Assembly: GCA_004154925.1 (NCBI GenBank)
Contig: QJNS01000013.1
Coordinates: 124,001 to 188,000, forward strand
DNA from: Monosporascus cannonballus
Taxonomy: Eukaryota > Ascomycota > Sordariomycetes > Xylariales
Length of the DNA: 64,000 nt
Direction: 5' to 3'
The notes beneath the pieces are model-generated. The model searched no databases, was not told the DNA's origin, and saw nothing but the letters and a program-made list of their open reading frames with translations. The position numbers and the translations under genes are program-made. Shown here one piece after another: positions 1-11,683 of this stretch. Each line of letters starts with the position of its first letter. The stretch's first letter is position 1.

Positions 1-2420
1 AAGAGTTAAAAAGGCGTTCCGAAATACAAAATTTTTTTTTAAACGGCAATTATTTTCCGATATTAAGATAACGCCAAAAATATCAAGGTTAAAATAAACG
101 CTTTAGTAAAAGTTATATTAAAATATTTTTATAAAAATACAGAAAATATTAACGTTTAATCGCATATTAATTACGAAAATTAAATTTAACCGAATAACAG
201 TAAGTTATAAAGTAATAAAAAATATTAACGATAATACTTTAAGAATACGAAAATTTTTTTCTTAATATTTATCGATTATATAGCGTTAAAAGATATAATA
301 AAAGTGCCAGTACGTAACTTTAAAGGGAGGTTAGTCCAATAAGTTTATCGATTTACGTAATTTGATTTTGAAATCTAATACCAATCGAACGCCGTTAACT
401 CGGCGGACAGATTATTTAGACGCCCGAATTATATATTAGAAAATGTCGCGTATAAAAAAGCAGTTCTTATATTATTTAAAAAATTCGGATTTACGAATAA
501 TATGCCGAAAAACGTACGAAAAACGGTCGTAGATATATAACGCGACTTGAAGTATTATAAAGGAGCAAAAAGCTTTATAAAAATAATATAAAATTCGTTT
601 ATTACAAAATTTTCAAATGCATTTTAAATAACAGAAATTTAAATAATTATTATTTACGTAAAAAAAGCGAAAGCCTTTATTATATAATCGCAGAAAGTTT
701 TCGAAAAAAAAGTAAAAAACTAAATATTTATCGAATTTATCATTTACGAATAATAATATAAACGTAAATCGTAGCAGTAATATAATTAACAGTTAAATAA
801 TAATAACCGTAAATTACAACCGTATTACGATCGGACTTGAAGAGATTTGAAAAGAACAAAATTAATACTAAGATTATTATTTATAATTAGTACGTTTTAC
901 GTTTCTTAGCGAAAAAGCTGGCCAAAAACAAAACGATATTATAGCCGAAAGTTTCTCGACAATTTTACGATTAGGTTCGAAAATTACAACCTAAGGATTT
1001 AGAAATTATAAAATTAATGTAAATAATTAAAGATTAAATAGAAATAAAAAAATATTTTTAAATTTAAGTAAAATTTTATATTATTAGAATAAATTCGTAA
1101 TTTCGTTTTAAGGAGTTTTACGATAGCAGTTAATTAATTAATATTATAATAATTTAAAGGCAGAATATATAAGATAAATCCGTACGTTAGAATTAATAAC
1201 TAAAAAGTTTTATTAGGAAAATACGGCAAATAATATCCGAAAATATATTAAGCAATATCCGAATTGCTAAGATATAATAAAATTATGCTATAAACTATAT
1301 AGATAATTATAACCTCTGCTGTTATCTAAATAACTTTTTCAAAAAAAATTAAATTTTATTACGAGGCTTTTTAAAAGCCTAAGTTTAAATAGGCTAAAAT
1401 ACGACGTAATTTTGACAATTATCGACCGCTTTACGAAATTGAAATTATTTATCCCTATAGTTAAAACTTTAACTGCAGCCGAATTAACCCGATTACTTTA
1501 TAACGAAATCGAATACAAATTCGATACGCTAGCCGGAATTATTAACGATAAAAATAAACTATTAACGAATTAATTTTAGGCGGAATTTTGTAAAAAATAA
1601 AAAATAAAGCGGCGAATATCAACCATTTATTATCCGCAAATCAATAAGCAAACGGAATACATTTATTAAGTTTTAAAATATTATTCTCATAATTATATTA
1701 ATATATATCATAATAATCAGATACAGTTATTATAAAATACGAAATTTGTATATAATAATATGTAAAATATATTTATCGGCCGTTTTACGTTCGAAACCTT
1801 ATATAAATACTATTTAAAAATAATAAAATACATTTTCTAAAGATTTAAAGGACAAATATAAAAAATTAAAACGCGGCGCGAAAAATTGGCGGCTATTTGT
1901 TAAATAATATATAAATATTAGAAAAAAAAAATAACGGCAGCCCAGAAAAAGTATTATAATTAAGGTTATACGCTTTTAAAATTCTAATTAAAATAATAAA
2001 TAAATTAATCGACTAAAAACTTTAATTTTAAGAATAGAAAATTTGTATTTACTTATATCCAGGTTATAATTAAAAAGCAAATAAATTTCTAAGCGTATAA
2101 AATAATTTTGCTTATGAAATATTAACGCATATATAATATATTTTTAATATCCTTATTAAAATCGTAATATAACCAAAAATCGAACAACGTCCAAATAACG
2201 TTATTAAACTTAATAAAGAAATAAGAAAAATAAATAATAAAGAATATCGTCCGTTATCGAAATAATCGGCAATAACGCAAATATTTAATTAAATAAAAAA
2301 ACTGGCCCGCCGAATACAATACGTAAAAACCTTGAAAGTATTTTAAATACGCGCTTAAAATATTATAACGTTATAAGAAAAAAGTTAAATACGTATATAA
2401 AAAATAAAATAACCTAAAGA
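1..2420 (+). mobile_element. RIP-degraded Ty3/Gypsy chromovirus relic (pol 3' part)
   Basis: Very AT-rich DNA in which a plus-strand retrotransposon pol can still be read despite many stops. Around 385-425 an LTRRTDYLD-like string matches the end of RNase H and the linker to integrase. About 1255-1330 resembles the integrase zinc-binding region. From 1421 the integrase core reads IDRFTKLKLFIP, then KTLTAAELTRLL, IINDKNKLLTN and YYPQINKQTEY (to about 1665), which are Ty3/Gypsy signatures. About 2240-2385 reads as a chromodomain (YLIK*KNWPAEYNT*KP), placing it among the chromoviruses. Several stops fall at expected Trp or Gln codons, as C-to-T changes would produce. No LTR was identified and the 5' part lies outside the window. 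It cannot be active. Confidence 0.75.
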
Positions 2421-4030
2421 TCGTAAAGTAATAATAACTTTATCGGAAACCGGTTATCTAATAATTATAAAATCACAGAAAATAATTCTAAATAAAATTA
2501 AAATATTAACATTGAAACATTATCTAGTTATATAACTGCTTTTAAGCTTTTGGCGAACAGCTACCTTATTGTATATCGATCGAAAGCTAATAAACAACGC
2601 AAAAAAAAAAATCTAATCTTTATATTAAAAATAAAACCTTACGTTTAATCACTAAGTTTTACATTAATTAGCCCTTAATAAGCGTATTAAAGACAATTAA
2701 TATAAGAATATCGGAAAACGATCGAAAAATATATAATAATAAAAAGCGGGTACGTTTATTAAACTTACTAAGTATAAAACTCGGAAAAAATCTAAAAACG
2801 TTTTATTTCTTACGAAAAATAAGGCTTAAATAACCGAAATATAATTTGTCATTAATCGAAAATAAGATGTCGTTTTTAAAACGCTTAACGTATTTAAGTT
2901 TGATAATAGCCTTATTAAATAAAGTCGTTTTCCAATTATAGTTATTAATAAGTATTAAAATTTCGTCAAAACGTTAAAAAACGGACGAAAAATATTCGTA
3001 AGCAAAAAACGCAACGGTATAACAACCTTCGAAAATCGCCTTACTTATAAAAATACTTTAAAATTACGTCTAATTAAAAATTAATCACAGAATAATAAAA
3101 AAAGGTAATATTTATAAAAAAAACCTAAATCTGCAAATCTATAAAACGATATTAAAACTGAATTTTCGCAGCTATAACAGACGATCGGAAATCAACTTCT
3201 GTTATATTAAGAAAACGATATTCCTTAGTAATAACCGCGTTAAAGACAAATTTGGCCTTACGAAAAACGTTAAATCGACGACCGATTACAACTACGTCGA
3301 AACGTTCGTATTAAATACTCGCAATACGAACTTTTTCAAATTTGTCGATTAATTCCTAATTATTAATACCGAATTAAAAATTCGTTTAAGCGGTACTTTT
3401 AAAAATAATCGAAATTTAAACAAAACTTAAATAACAATATTAATAACATTAAAAATAACTATTTATCGCGCGAAAAATGTTATAATAATAACTAGTTACG
3501 ATATAACTTAGGGCGTCTAAAACTTAAACGTAAACCGTACAGTAATCGAAATAACGCTGTATTACGTAAATATAATACGGCTTATTGCTGCCCATAATAT
3601 AACTAATATCTATTTCATCGTCGGCGTCAAAAGGATAACGCTAACGAAAATCCTAATTATTATTAATATTAAATACTACTTTTTGTAAAATTTCTTATAA
3701 GAAAAAAATATAGCGAACGAGAAAAAAACGGAAATTATACGTAAAATAAATAAAAAAGGTAAAATAAAAAAAACAAGAAACCGAACAGAACGCGTATACA
3801 AAAGCAATAAAGATATAAGTACGAAAAAAAAGAAAATAAATAAATAAAATAAGGTTAAAAAACGGTTTATAATAAAAAAACTAAGCGAAACATAATTAAT
3901 TACGCAATATAATACGCATTAATTATCATAGTAATTACCTATAACATAATATAACGGAAAATTATCGACAAATATACGTAATCAAATCTGCAAAATATAT
4001 TATATCAAATTAATAGTAATGCTATTAAAA
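2421..4030. repeat. Unassigned RIP-type AT-rich DNA
   Basis: TpA-rich, CpA-poor DNA with the same texture as the chromovirus relic. One plus-strand frame is open for about 65 codons near 3160-3355, but I could not match it to a transposon protein. It is probably the remains of one or more further elements. No gene is seen. Confidence 0.5.
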
Positions 4031-4255
4031 ACTGACAACTTAAAAATGGGAAATAATTATAAAAATACAGCCCTTGTAAAGATAAAGCTAGTAACCGACC
4101 AGCTATCAATTAATCACCAACTCACATACTAATATAAATCCACCATCTAGCAGCTAATAGAAAACGCTAGATAAAAATAACTTAATATACTTACTTCTTG
4201 AAATCTGCTTTACGACTAGTCGAAGATCACCTCATTTTAGCTCACAGTTATCCAT
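4031..4255. other. Short less-mutated island inside the AT-rich block
   Basis: About 225 bp in which CA and TG dinucleotides are common again, unlike the DNA on either side. No coding potential or RNA structure is recognised. It may be single-copy sequence, or an LTR or element edge that escaped mutation. Confidence 0.3.
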
Positions 4256-5569
4256 TATCTCATATTTTTTTTACGTTTTTAAATATTATTTATTATGTAT
4301 TTCTTTTATTTATATATATAAATATTGTATATTAAAAATTATATATCTTTAAATATTAAATATATTAAGAAACTATTTAACATATTATAATTCTATTATC
4401 TTATTTTGTTTATATTATATATAATATATTATAAATTTTATCGTAATTATATTTTAATAATATCTAAATTTTTAAATTATTTTCTATATATAATAGGTAA
4501 TTTTTTAATTATAATATACGTAAAAATGTATAAGTTAATTCTTATTTTAATTAACGTATTAATTCGTATATTAATTAATATATTAGTCGTAATTTAAAAT
4601 TATATATAACTTTACAAGTTAATAAATGAAACAAAAATCAAGCCCAATAATTAAAAAATCTTTACAAATATAATTAATACGATTAAAAATTCAAATAATA
4701 AAGAGCTAACAATAAATATTTTATATTTTATGACCTCTATTTTTTAAAATTGACATATTTTTAATTAAAACATTATATTTCGAAAAAGGTTTAAATATTA
4801 AAAAAAAACTTTAATTTTTAAATATTAAAATTTTTATTTTAACTTTTTACACGAAATATTCGATAAAGTTAATTTAATAAAATAAATTTTCGATTTTATT
4901 AATTAATTATTAAAAATTTATAAAAATTAATGAAACTTTTTATTGCGTTTTTTATTAATATATTTGCGTTAATAATATAGATATTATATTACGTATTAAT
5001 TATATAATTAAAATAATTAAAGCAGTTAATTTATTCAGTTCTTTTAAAATATAACGATTTTACTTTCGAGCTTTATTTATCTACAAAAATTACGAATATT
5101 TATATATAACGAAAATAAAAACACATACTTTAATAAATTTAAAGCTAAAAATATTTATACAAAAATTAAACAATTCATAATGTAAAATATATTTTATTAA
5201 ACAAATAATAATATTACGTTAACGTCAAATTTGATATAAAAATTAATTAAAATAATTATTAAATTAATATTTGAATAAAGTTTACATTTTGTTTTTAATT
5301 AATATTAATAATAATAATATTAAATCATTTAAATCTTTAAAAATAGTTTTTTAAAATGAATATATTAATTAATATACTATTATTTTTATTATTATTAATT
5401 AAGTCGAAATATAATAATTAAAACATTTTAAATATAATATTTATATGTAAACTAATATAACGTTATATTATAATTAATATTTTAAATAGGTGTTTACGAA
5501 TAATTAATTACTTTATATTTTGGGTATTTGTAAATTATTAATCCGTAAGTAATTTTATTTTACTCACGT
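4256..5569. repeat. AT-rich RIP-type DNA
   Basis: Extremely AT-rich, with long runs of AATTAATAT-like sequence. The only open frame, at 4406-4597, is low-complexity I/L/Y/N sequence and is not regarded as a gene. It probably derives from a transposon interior mutated beyond recognition. Confidence 0.5.
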
Positions 5570-5662
5570 ATCCCTATTAACTACCCCCGTAAATTTTTAC
5601 CCATCTACGGATACCCGTGGTAGGAAATTTTAGCGTAGGTGGGTGGGTAGTGCAAACCCTAC
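5570..5662 (-). repeat. Possible hAT-like transposon terminus
   Basis: Read on the minus strand from about 5662, the sequence starts TAGGGTTTGCACTACCC and continues with several short ACCC, GGGTA and CCGTA repeats. hAT elements often carry such TAGGGTTTGCA-like ends with subterminal repeats. The DNA beyond 5662 is ordinary while that before 5570 is RIP-like, so this fits an element edge. No matching opposite end or 8-bp target duplication was found. Confidence 0.3.
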
Positions 5663-6024
5663 ATGTTCTCTATAACAACCAAAGAGTTTCTGCGAATAAG
5701 GTCCTGCGGGCCATTAGATGATGCGTCGTCCGGGAAATCAGTATCTCAGATGGGATAGGCAGTTGATTTCACTATCCTGTGCCCTGTCCTGTCGTCTAAT
5801 CTAGTAATCTTTCGGATGAAGGCTTTTTCTGGTACCAGTAAGGCAGTGAGCTGTTGAGTTGAATTGTATGTCTATGAGTAAGATCCGCTCAGGCCGAGTT
5901 GGAAGCTGTGTGAATGATCGTAGGCACAATATATGGCGGACGGCGGGAATGAACAAGTTCATAGCAGGTATAACCAGAGAGACTTGGGAGGTAATGAACC
6001 ATTGGACAGACTCTCGGTTGTCCT
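5663..6024. other. Unmutated island between two transposon relics
   Basis: About 360 bp of ordinary base composition between the putative hAT-like end and the Fot1-like element. Short open frames on both strands overlap each other and show no recognisable protein. It is probably host sequence or part of an older insertion. Confidence 0.4.
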
Positions 6025-6066
6025 TAACCTCGGACCCCACATAATGAGTGACCCTAACAATGAATA
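6025..6066 (+). repeat. Left terminal inverted repeat of the Fot1-like element
   Basis: A 42-bp arm beginning with the TA target dinucleotide. It pairs with 7812-7853 with six mismatches, all C/T or G/A. This arm carries the C or G state at every differing position, so it is the unmutated copy. Confidence 0.8.
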
Positions 6067-7811
6067 GAGAAAACACATCCAAATTCATAGTAACCTATAC
6101 ATTCCAAAGCCTTTTAATAACGCAACAAGGTATTTCTTAATAAAATAAAGTTATTTAGGCCATTTAGCTTTACGCTGTTTTTTCTTAGCAAGTTATTTTT
6201 CAATATAATTATTAATTAAAACCTGATCGTTAACCTTTATAAGCTTTAAACGTTTAATAACTTTATTTTTAACCAACTTAATATTTAATAAATTTGCAAA
6301 AATCGTATTTGGTTATTTAATAATAATTTAGCGTTTACCATTGTCGTATTTTTCGAATTTCGTTTGTAAAAATTGAATATTATAGCAGATAAAAACGTTT
6401 TCGATATTAAAATTATTAAGCCTATTAGCCGTTTTAGTTATTACTTTTCGTATATTACGAAACGTTTTCGTCTAGTTGCATAAGGCTGTTCGTATATTTT
6501 TTTCGCAACGTTAAGATCTTATAAAAATATATACGATTTCGTTTTGGCTGTTAATTATTTATTCCGAAAGCGTTTTCAGTTTCTGAGCCAATTAAGGTAT
6601 TATTTCGAGGTCTATTAATATTATTTCGGATTTAAAAAGAAATAAACCGGTATAACATTATGTAATTTTGATGTTTTTGTCGATAAAAGGGGTTTTGATA
6701 ATTTCGCGATATATTTTTAATATACAGCATTTATATTCGAAAATTATTATAAGTAATCCGCCCGCTTTCTATAAAACAATATATATTTTTAAATATGGAA
6801 AATACGATAAATTAAATAATTAAAATTTATTATTCGAATAAGGTAAAAAAATATAAAAACGACTTTATTTTTAAAATATTTTTATTCAAAAATAAAAAAT
6901 GTGGATGTAATATAGTTATTTAAAATAAATAACCGTAATTTATTAGAGAAATAGAATTTTAGTTTTAAAAAGAAAATATTTTTTAATTATTTTAATATAG
7001 TAATATTATTAATTTATTTTCTCGGAATTGATAGATAATCTATTTTTTTCAATATTATTAAGTAATTATTATTCTTAAACTGTAAAATTATTAAAGATAT
7101 ATACTGCCGTATTTTTTCCGTATATAAAACCAATATATTTAAAAATAAATACTTATAAAATTATTTTCTATTTTTTAAGTTTCGCGCAAAGTATTTTCGA
7201 AAATCTTATAACCGTTTTATTAGTTTATTTTCTTTTTAAGCATCGGTTTTATTTATATTATACTTATTTATAAGCTGGATTATATATTCGATTTCTACGA
7301 TAACGAAAAAACGGAAAAATTGGCGTATTTCGTTATAATTACGTATTTTAAAATATTTTTGAAACATACTTTAGCCTTTTTTCGTATATATTTTATTGTA
7401 ACGTATGATAAAATAATTAACTTGATATATTTCGAAAGTATTTTTAAAATTTAATGAGGTTTTTATTATTTAATAGATTTATATCTTTATAAACGCGCGG
7501 ATATATGCCTTTTTATATAATATTTAATTAATTAACTTACTTTTTTCTTAATTCAATAATTTATACTTTTTAACTTTAGTTTCGGAACGCAGTTTGAAAT
7601 CATAAACGCAATGTAATAAAGTCGACTAGGGTATATCGAATCGTGCGTTTGCAAAAATTTCGAAATCATTTTTCGCTATAAAATTTTTAATATTTCGAAT
7701 TTTGCGCTTTTAATCAAAATTAACTATTTTATTCGAAATTAATTAATTAAAAAGTTATTAAATTATCGCGGAATAAAGTTTTAAGGAATAACTGTTATTA
7801 TGGAAAAGTCG

Positions 7812-7853
7812 TATTTATTATTAGAGTCATTTATTATGTAGGGTCCGAGGTTA
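7812..7853 (-). repeat. Right terminal inverted repeat of the Fot1-like element
   Basis: Inverted copy of 6025-6066 ending in TA. It carries the T or A state at all six differing sites, as RIP would leave it. Confidence 0.8.
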
Positions 7854-8914
7854 GATAAGATGAAGGAGACGTGAGCATGCTTACATAAGCCCAGCAGACA
7901 GACGCTCGTATGAGTTGGCTTCTTTACCCAAATTCGCATGGTCCGGCTAGCTAGGTAAAGCGATGTTCAGGCGCATATTCTGTCCCGATATGTGCGCTAG
8001 ATGCAAAATTCGGGGTTTTGAATTTGACCATTGGGATCCCTCGTGATTGGCAGAGAACGGATCAGATCGAGGTAGCCAGTCTCCACCTGATATGTTGGCA
8101 CACATGCAGCCATTGCCACTGCCTCGCCTCACTCTTGTTCTGTGGTTGCCTTATTCGACTTGGCAAATATTGCCTCTTGTGCGTGGCAAGCTTTCCTCTT
8201 CCCAATTAACTCGCACCGGCAATCTTGCCATCCTAATTTACGTTTCAATCTTTGGGCCGATTTGCGGCTCCATACCTGTATCTTGTCATCCTCTCTTACG
8301 TACAAGTGCGAGCGTTTATTCATGATATTCGCTAATTGAGGACTTCGGACACACGTCATATCTATGATTGCTTATTCGCCTTTCCTTTGCTAGATAGACT
8401 GACACAATTTACGCTCTTCATCTAACCCACTTTGGATCTTCTTTTCCTCTGCCTAGGAGCAAGACGCACCCGACGACCTTCCAGACATATTCAGTGAGCG
8501 GACATCAGTGTTTATTGCTCCTTTACCATCAGTTGTTAGTTCATTTCATACAGTGATGACCGTTGAGCCACATTCCTTTCCTCCCGGATCATGTCAAGCT
8601 ACTCGCTAGACATAAGAGTCGCACCGTTCAGCAACGGCAAAGAGTGATATAAGACCTTGCGCTACTCGCTCATTATCGCCAAACTGACTGTTTAGCTGAA
8701 ATTGATGACTGGTTATCGGGTTCGAATCTGTCCCTCATTCGAATGCTAAGGCCTCTTCCAGGCACTCCCTTGGTTGATACCATCCGATTTCCAAGCATTA
8801 TCCAGATAACGGAAGGCCCCAGACCTAAGGTACCGTTGGATCCGTGTTCTTGCTTCTTTTGGGTATCTTGCATCGCGCTCCGCGGTTTCGTCATCCGAAA
8901 AGCCAACCGCCATT
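7854..8914. other. Intergenic region upstream of the first C2H2 gene
   Basis: Ordinary composition starts abruptly at the transposon edge. Several overlapping short open frames occur on both strands, none with a recognisable protein. The last few hundred bases presumably hold the promoter and leader of the C2H2 gene starting at 8915. A GGTTCGAATC string near 8715 resembles a tRNA B box, but no tRNA folds around it. Confidence 0.5.
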
Positions 8915-11683
8915 ATGGAAGATCACTTAGCTAGATCGTCACCTAGACCCGCGGTTGCGTCCACCTTGGATGGGCCTCCGACGGCCCTTGAAGTGCCAAA
9001 CGGTTTTACTCCGTCACAGGAACTTTCTGGATTGGAGCATATCAATACCGGGCTGCATTCATCCTCCTTTCCCGCTAGTCAGGCGCAGACCAATTACCGC
9101 AGGCAGATCCGTCCTAGTTTAGTTGAATGGTACCGAAGGAATGATGGCCCCTGGACTGGGCTGGTTCCTACCCACGCTGATGCTGGGCTGCCGCCGAGCC
9201 TGGGCAGTTTGCGGGCTAATACCATGTTCCAGTATCAAGATAATGCAGTTCCGTCGGAGTGCTCTACTATGCTCCAGTCTGACTCCGGGTACGGAAGCTA
9301 TGGCGCCAAGCGTAGTGTTGCGAACAATTCTGTCTGTGGCGAATCGTTCGACCGAAACACGGAGACACAGAGTGTGATTGGACAAATGCACAGTGAACTG
9401 ACATTCACATCTTTCGGGCCGGAGTTACTGCCGAGGAGTGGGTTGGACCATGGAGATCCGTGGCCGCCGGCCCAAGGAGCACCGAAATCCAGTGACCATC
9501 ATTCGCAGCTTAACAGGGCCAACATAACCTGTGAAACCTGTAACAGGCCGCTGAAGACACACTCTGAACTCAGGTAGGCGCTTTTACCATCGAGAGTCCT
9601 TATGTGCAATATTTTACTAAGGCGTGCCCCCTTCAGGAAACATAGGCAAAGACATACTAAGCCATACCGCTGCGATGTGGCGGGCTGTGCTCGTCGTGAG
9701 GGGTTCAGTACCTCGAATGACCTGGACAGACATAAAAGGAGTGTACATCCACAAACGGACGCTGCTGGAAACAGATATGTATGCCCCATAGGCTCTTGCA
9801 AGAGTAGAGGGAAAATATGGCCGAGAGCAGACAACTTTCGCGCCCATTTGAAGCGTGTACATTCGAATGATGTCGCCTCGGACGACGAATTGGACAAATA
9901 CAAATACGTGGTCCAGTACGAGAAGTTGCCCTCTCAGTCCAAAGGAAACATTATCTAACACGTTCCAGTAAACCACTACCGCCACCGGCGGTAATTTCAG
10001 ATTTAGCTTGGGGAGGCATCAATGCAGATTTGCCACATTTCTCGACATTCCCTTCCGGCCCGGACAATCTACCAAGCAGCTCCTTGCAGTTACCACAGAG
10101 TCAAAGCATCGAAATATATAATAAACCAAGTCCAAGGGAAACCCAAAACGGGCTCCATACGGACGACCCGCTTACCTTGGAGATTCCCCCCAGAAGGTCT
10201 CCGCGTCTGCCTAAGATTGATACAAGTGTATCGTTTAAGGTTAATCAGGATACTGAATTACCAGTGGATTCACTGGAAACTGCGGAAGATGCTTCAGCTC
10301 GAGATTCCCAGACCATTAACCAACGCCCGTCTCTCAATGCGAGTACTTTCAACCGGGACGAGCCTTTACTTACTGATCCTAGGATTGCCCCGTCGACAGA
10401 CCCGGAACGTGAAGCATCTTTACCCAAATATGAAACAGGGGATGGTCTACATGGATCTCGTGATGAGCCCAAAGAATTCTCGTCCACGGCTGTTGAGTCT
10501 CCTAGGCCTTTAGAGGAGGTTAAGGGAGTTGACGCTGGCACGCAAGACTCACCGGAACTCGGTAGCGAGCAGATCTCGAAAGCAGCCCTCGCCGTTGACC
10601 CGAATGACCATACAGAAGTAATTAAGTTGCTCGAAACTCTACAACGCAATGGCCTCCTCAAGAAGCTTGGGTATAAGAAGGAATCATCCGTGGAACCGGA
10701 CACGAAAAGCGTGGAAATAGCATCAGCTTCTGGCCAAAGCAATCAATACCCTTGTTCCAAATGTCAGAAGATGTTCGGTCGACGTTGCGAGCTCAAGTGC
10801 GTTTCTTCATAATTGCTCCTTTGCCATAGCCTAACTATCCTATAGGAAGCATGAAAAACGCCACTCAAAGCCGTACGGGTGCACTTTCCCTACATGTAAC
10901 AAGAGCTTTGGGAGCAAGAATGACTGGAAACGTCACGAGAATAGCCAGCACTTTCTATTAGAAGTCTGGAGGTGTGACGTACAGTGCGGTGACCTCTCTT
11001 CTGATATTTGTGGGAGAGTCTCACATCGGCGAGAATCATTCAGAGTGCATCTACAGACGTTTCATAACATGGAGGACCGGAAAACCCTGGAAAGCAAGCT
11101 TGAATCTTGCCGCATTGGTAGGAACTGCGAAGCTCGTTTTTGGTGCGGATTCTGCCAAGCGATCGTTGAGAGCAAGCAAAAGGGACTAGGGGCCTGGAGT
11201 GAGCGTTTCGATCACATTGACGACCACTTCGCCGGCCGGAACAACTTAGCCCGGAAGGAGATTAGTGATTGGAAAAATGTTGACCCAGATCAGCCATCAA
11301 AAGACCTATCAGCTCCCGACTCGGAAGATTCCGACAGCTCTTCTTCTCCACCACCGGCTGGTCTTTCTAAGTCTGGATTTGGGCACCTAGGGCAGTTGGA
11401 AAAGCAGGTTCTTCAAAGCTCAAAGACAAGAAGGCGGAGGAAAGGGATGGACAGTGATGACCGCGCCGCGAAGCGGAGGCGCCCGCCGGTACAGCATTAT
11501 CGTTTTACATGCGTAAGTTCGCCCCAACATTACCCCAGGGACCTAATATGTCTAACTCGAGGGCAGTGCCAATGTGGCGAGGTCATGCCTGAGACCAATC
11601 GCGTCTGCACTAATTTCCCCTGCGATCACCACCAGTGTGATCGGTGCAACGCATTCCTATGTGATGTTGAACAAGATCGATGA
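8915..11683 (+). CDS. Large C2H2 zinc-finger protein, putative transcription factor
   Basis: Five exons: 8915-9573, 9637-9915, 9969-10796, 10846-11512 and 11567-11683 (849 aa). All four introns are GT-AG, 49-63 nt, with CTAAC or CTAA branch sites, and all junctions keep the frame. Two C2H2 blocks are seen. The first spans about residues 206-300 across introns 1 and 2 (CETC..., then PYRCDVAGC and YVCPIGSC). The second spans about 569-625 across intron 3 (CSKC..., then SKNDWKRH..SQH and VWRCD). The middle is long, polar and low in complexity. A basic stretch follows near 780, and the last exon is Cys-rich (CQCG..C..C.H..C..C). It is likely nuclear and DNA-binding; the target is unknown. The finger signature matches the gene at 18134, so the two belong to one fungal family. 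Confidence 0.8.

Larger units (their letters stand above)
6025..7853 (-). mobile_element. Fot1/Pogo-like Tc1-mariner DNA transposon, RIP-inactivated
   Basis: A complete 1.83-kb element with 42-bp terminal inverted repeats (6025-6066 and 7812-7853), each starting TAACCTCGGACCC. The two arms differ at six positions, all transitions. Each end is a TA dinucleotide, the Tc1/mariner target site. Length and TIR size suit the fungal Fot1 group. The interior is AT-rich; on the minus strand, fragments resembling the C-terminal part of a DDE_1 (Pogo/Fot1) transposase can be read, such as PNTIFANLLNIK near 6240-6320 and an IPVYFFLNPK string near 6630-6660. Stops are frequent, so no transposase can be made. 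The left arm and its first 60 bp look much less mutated than the rest. Confidence 0.75.

Noticed and set aside
4406..4597. 63-codon open frame in AT-rich DNA
   Set aside because: Low-complexity I/L/Y/N translation of RIP-mutated sequence, not a gene.
8700..8740. tRNA B-box-like GGTTCGAATC
   Set aside because: The flanks do not form T, anticodon or acceptor stems.
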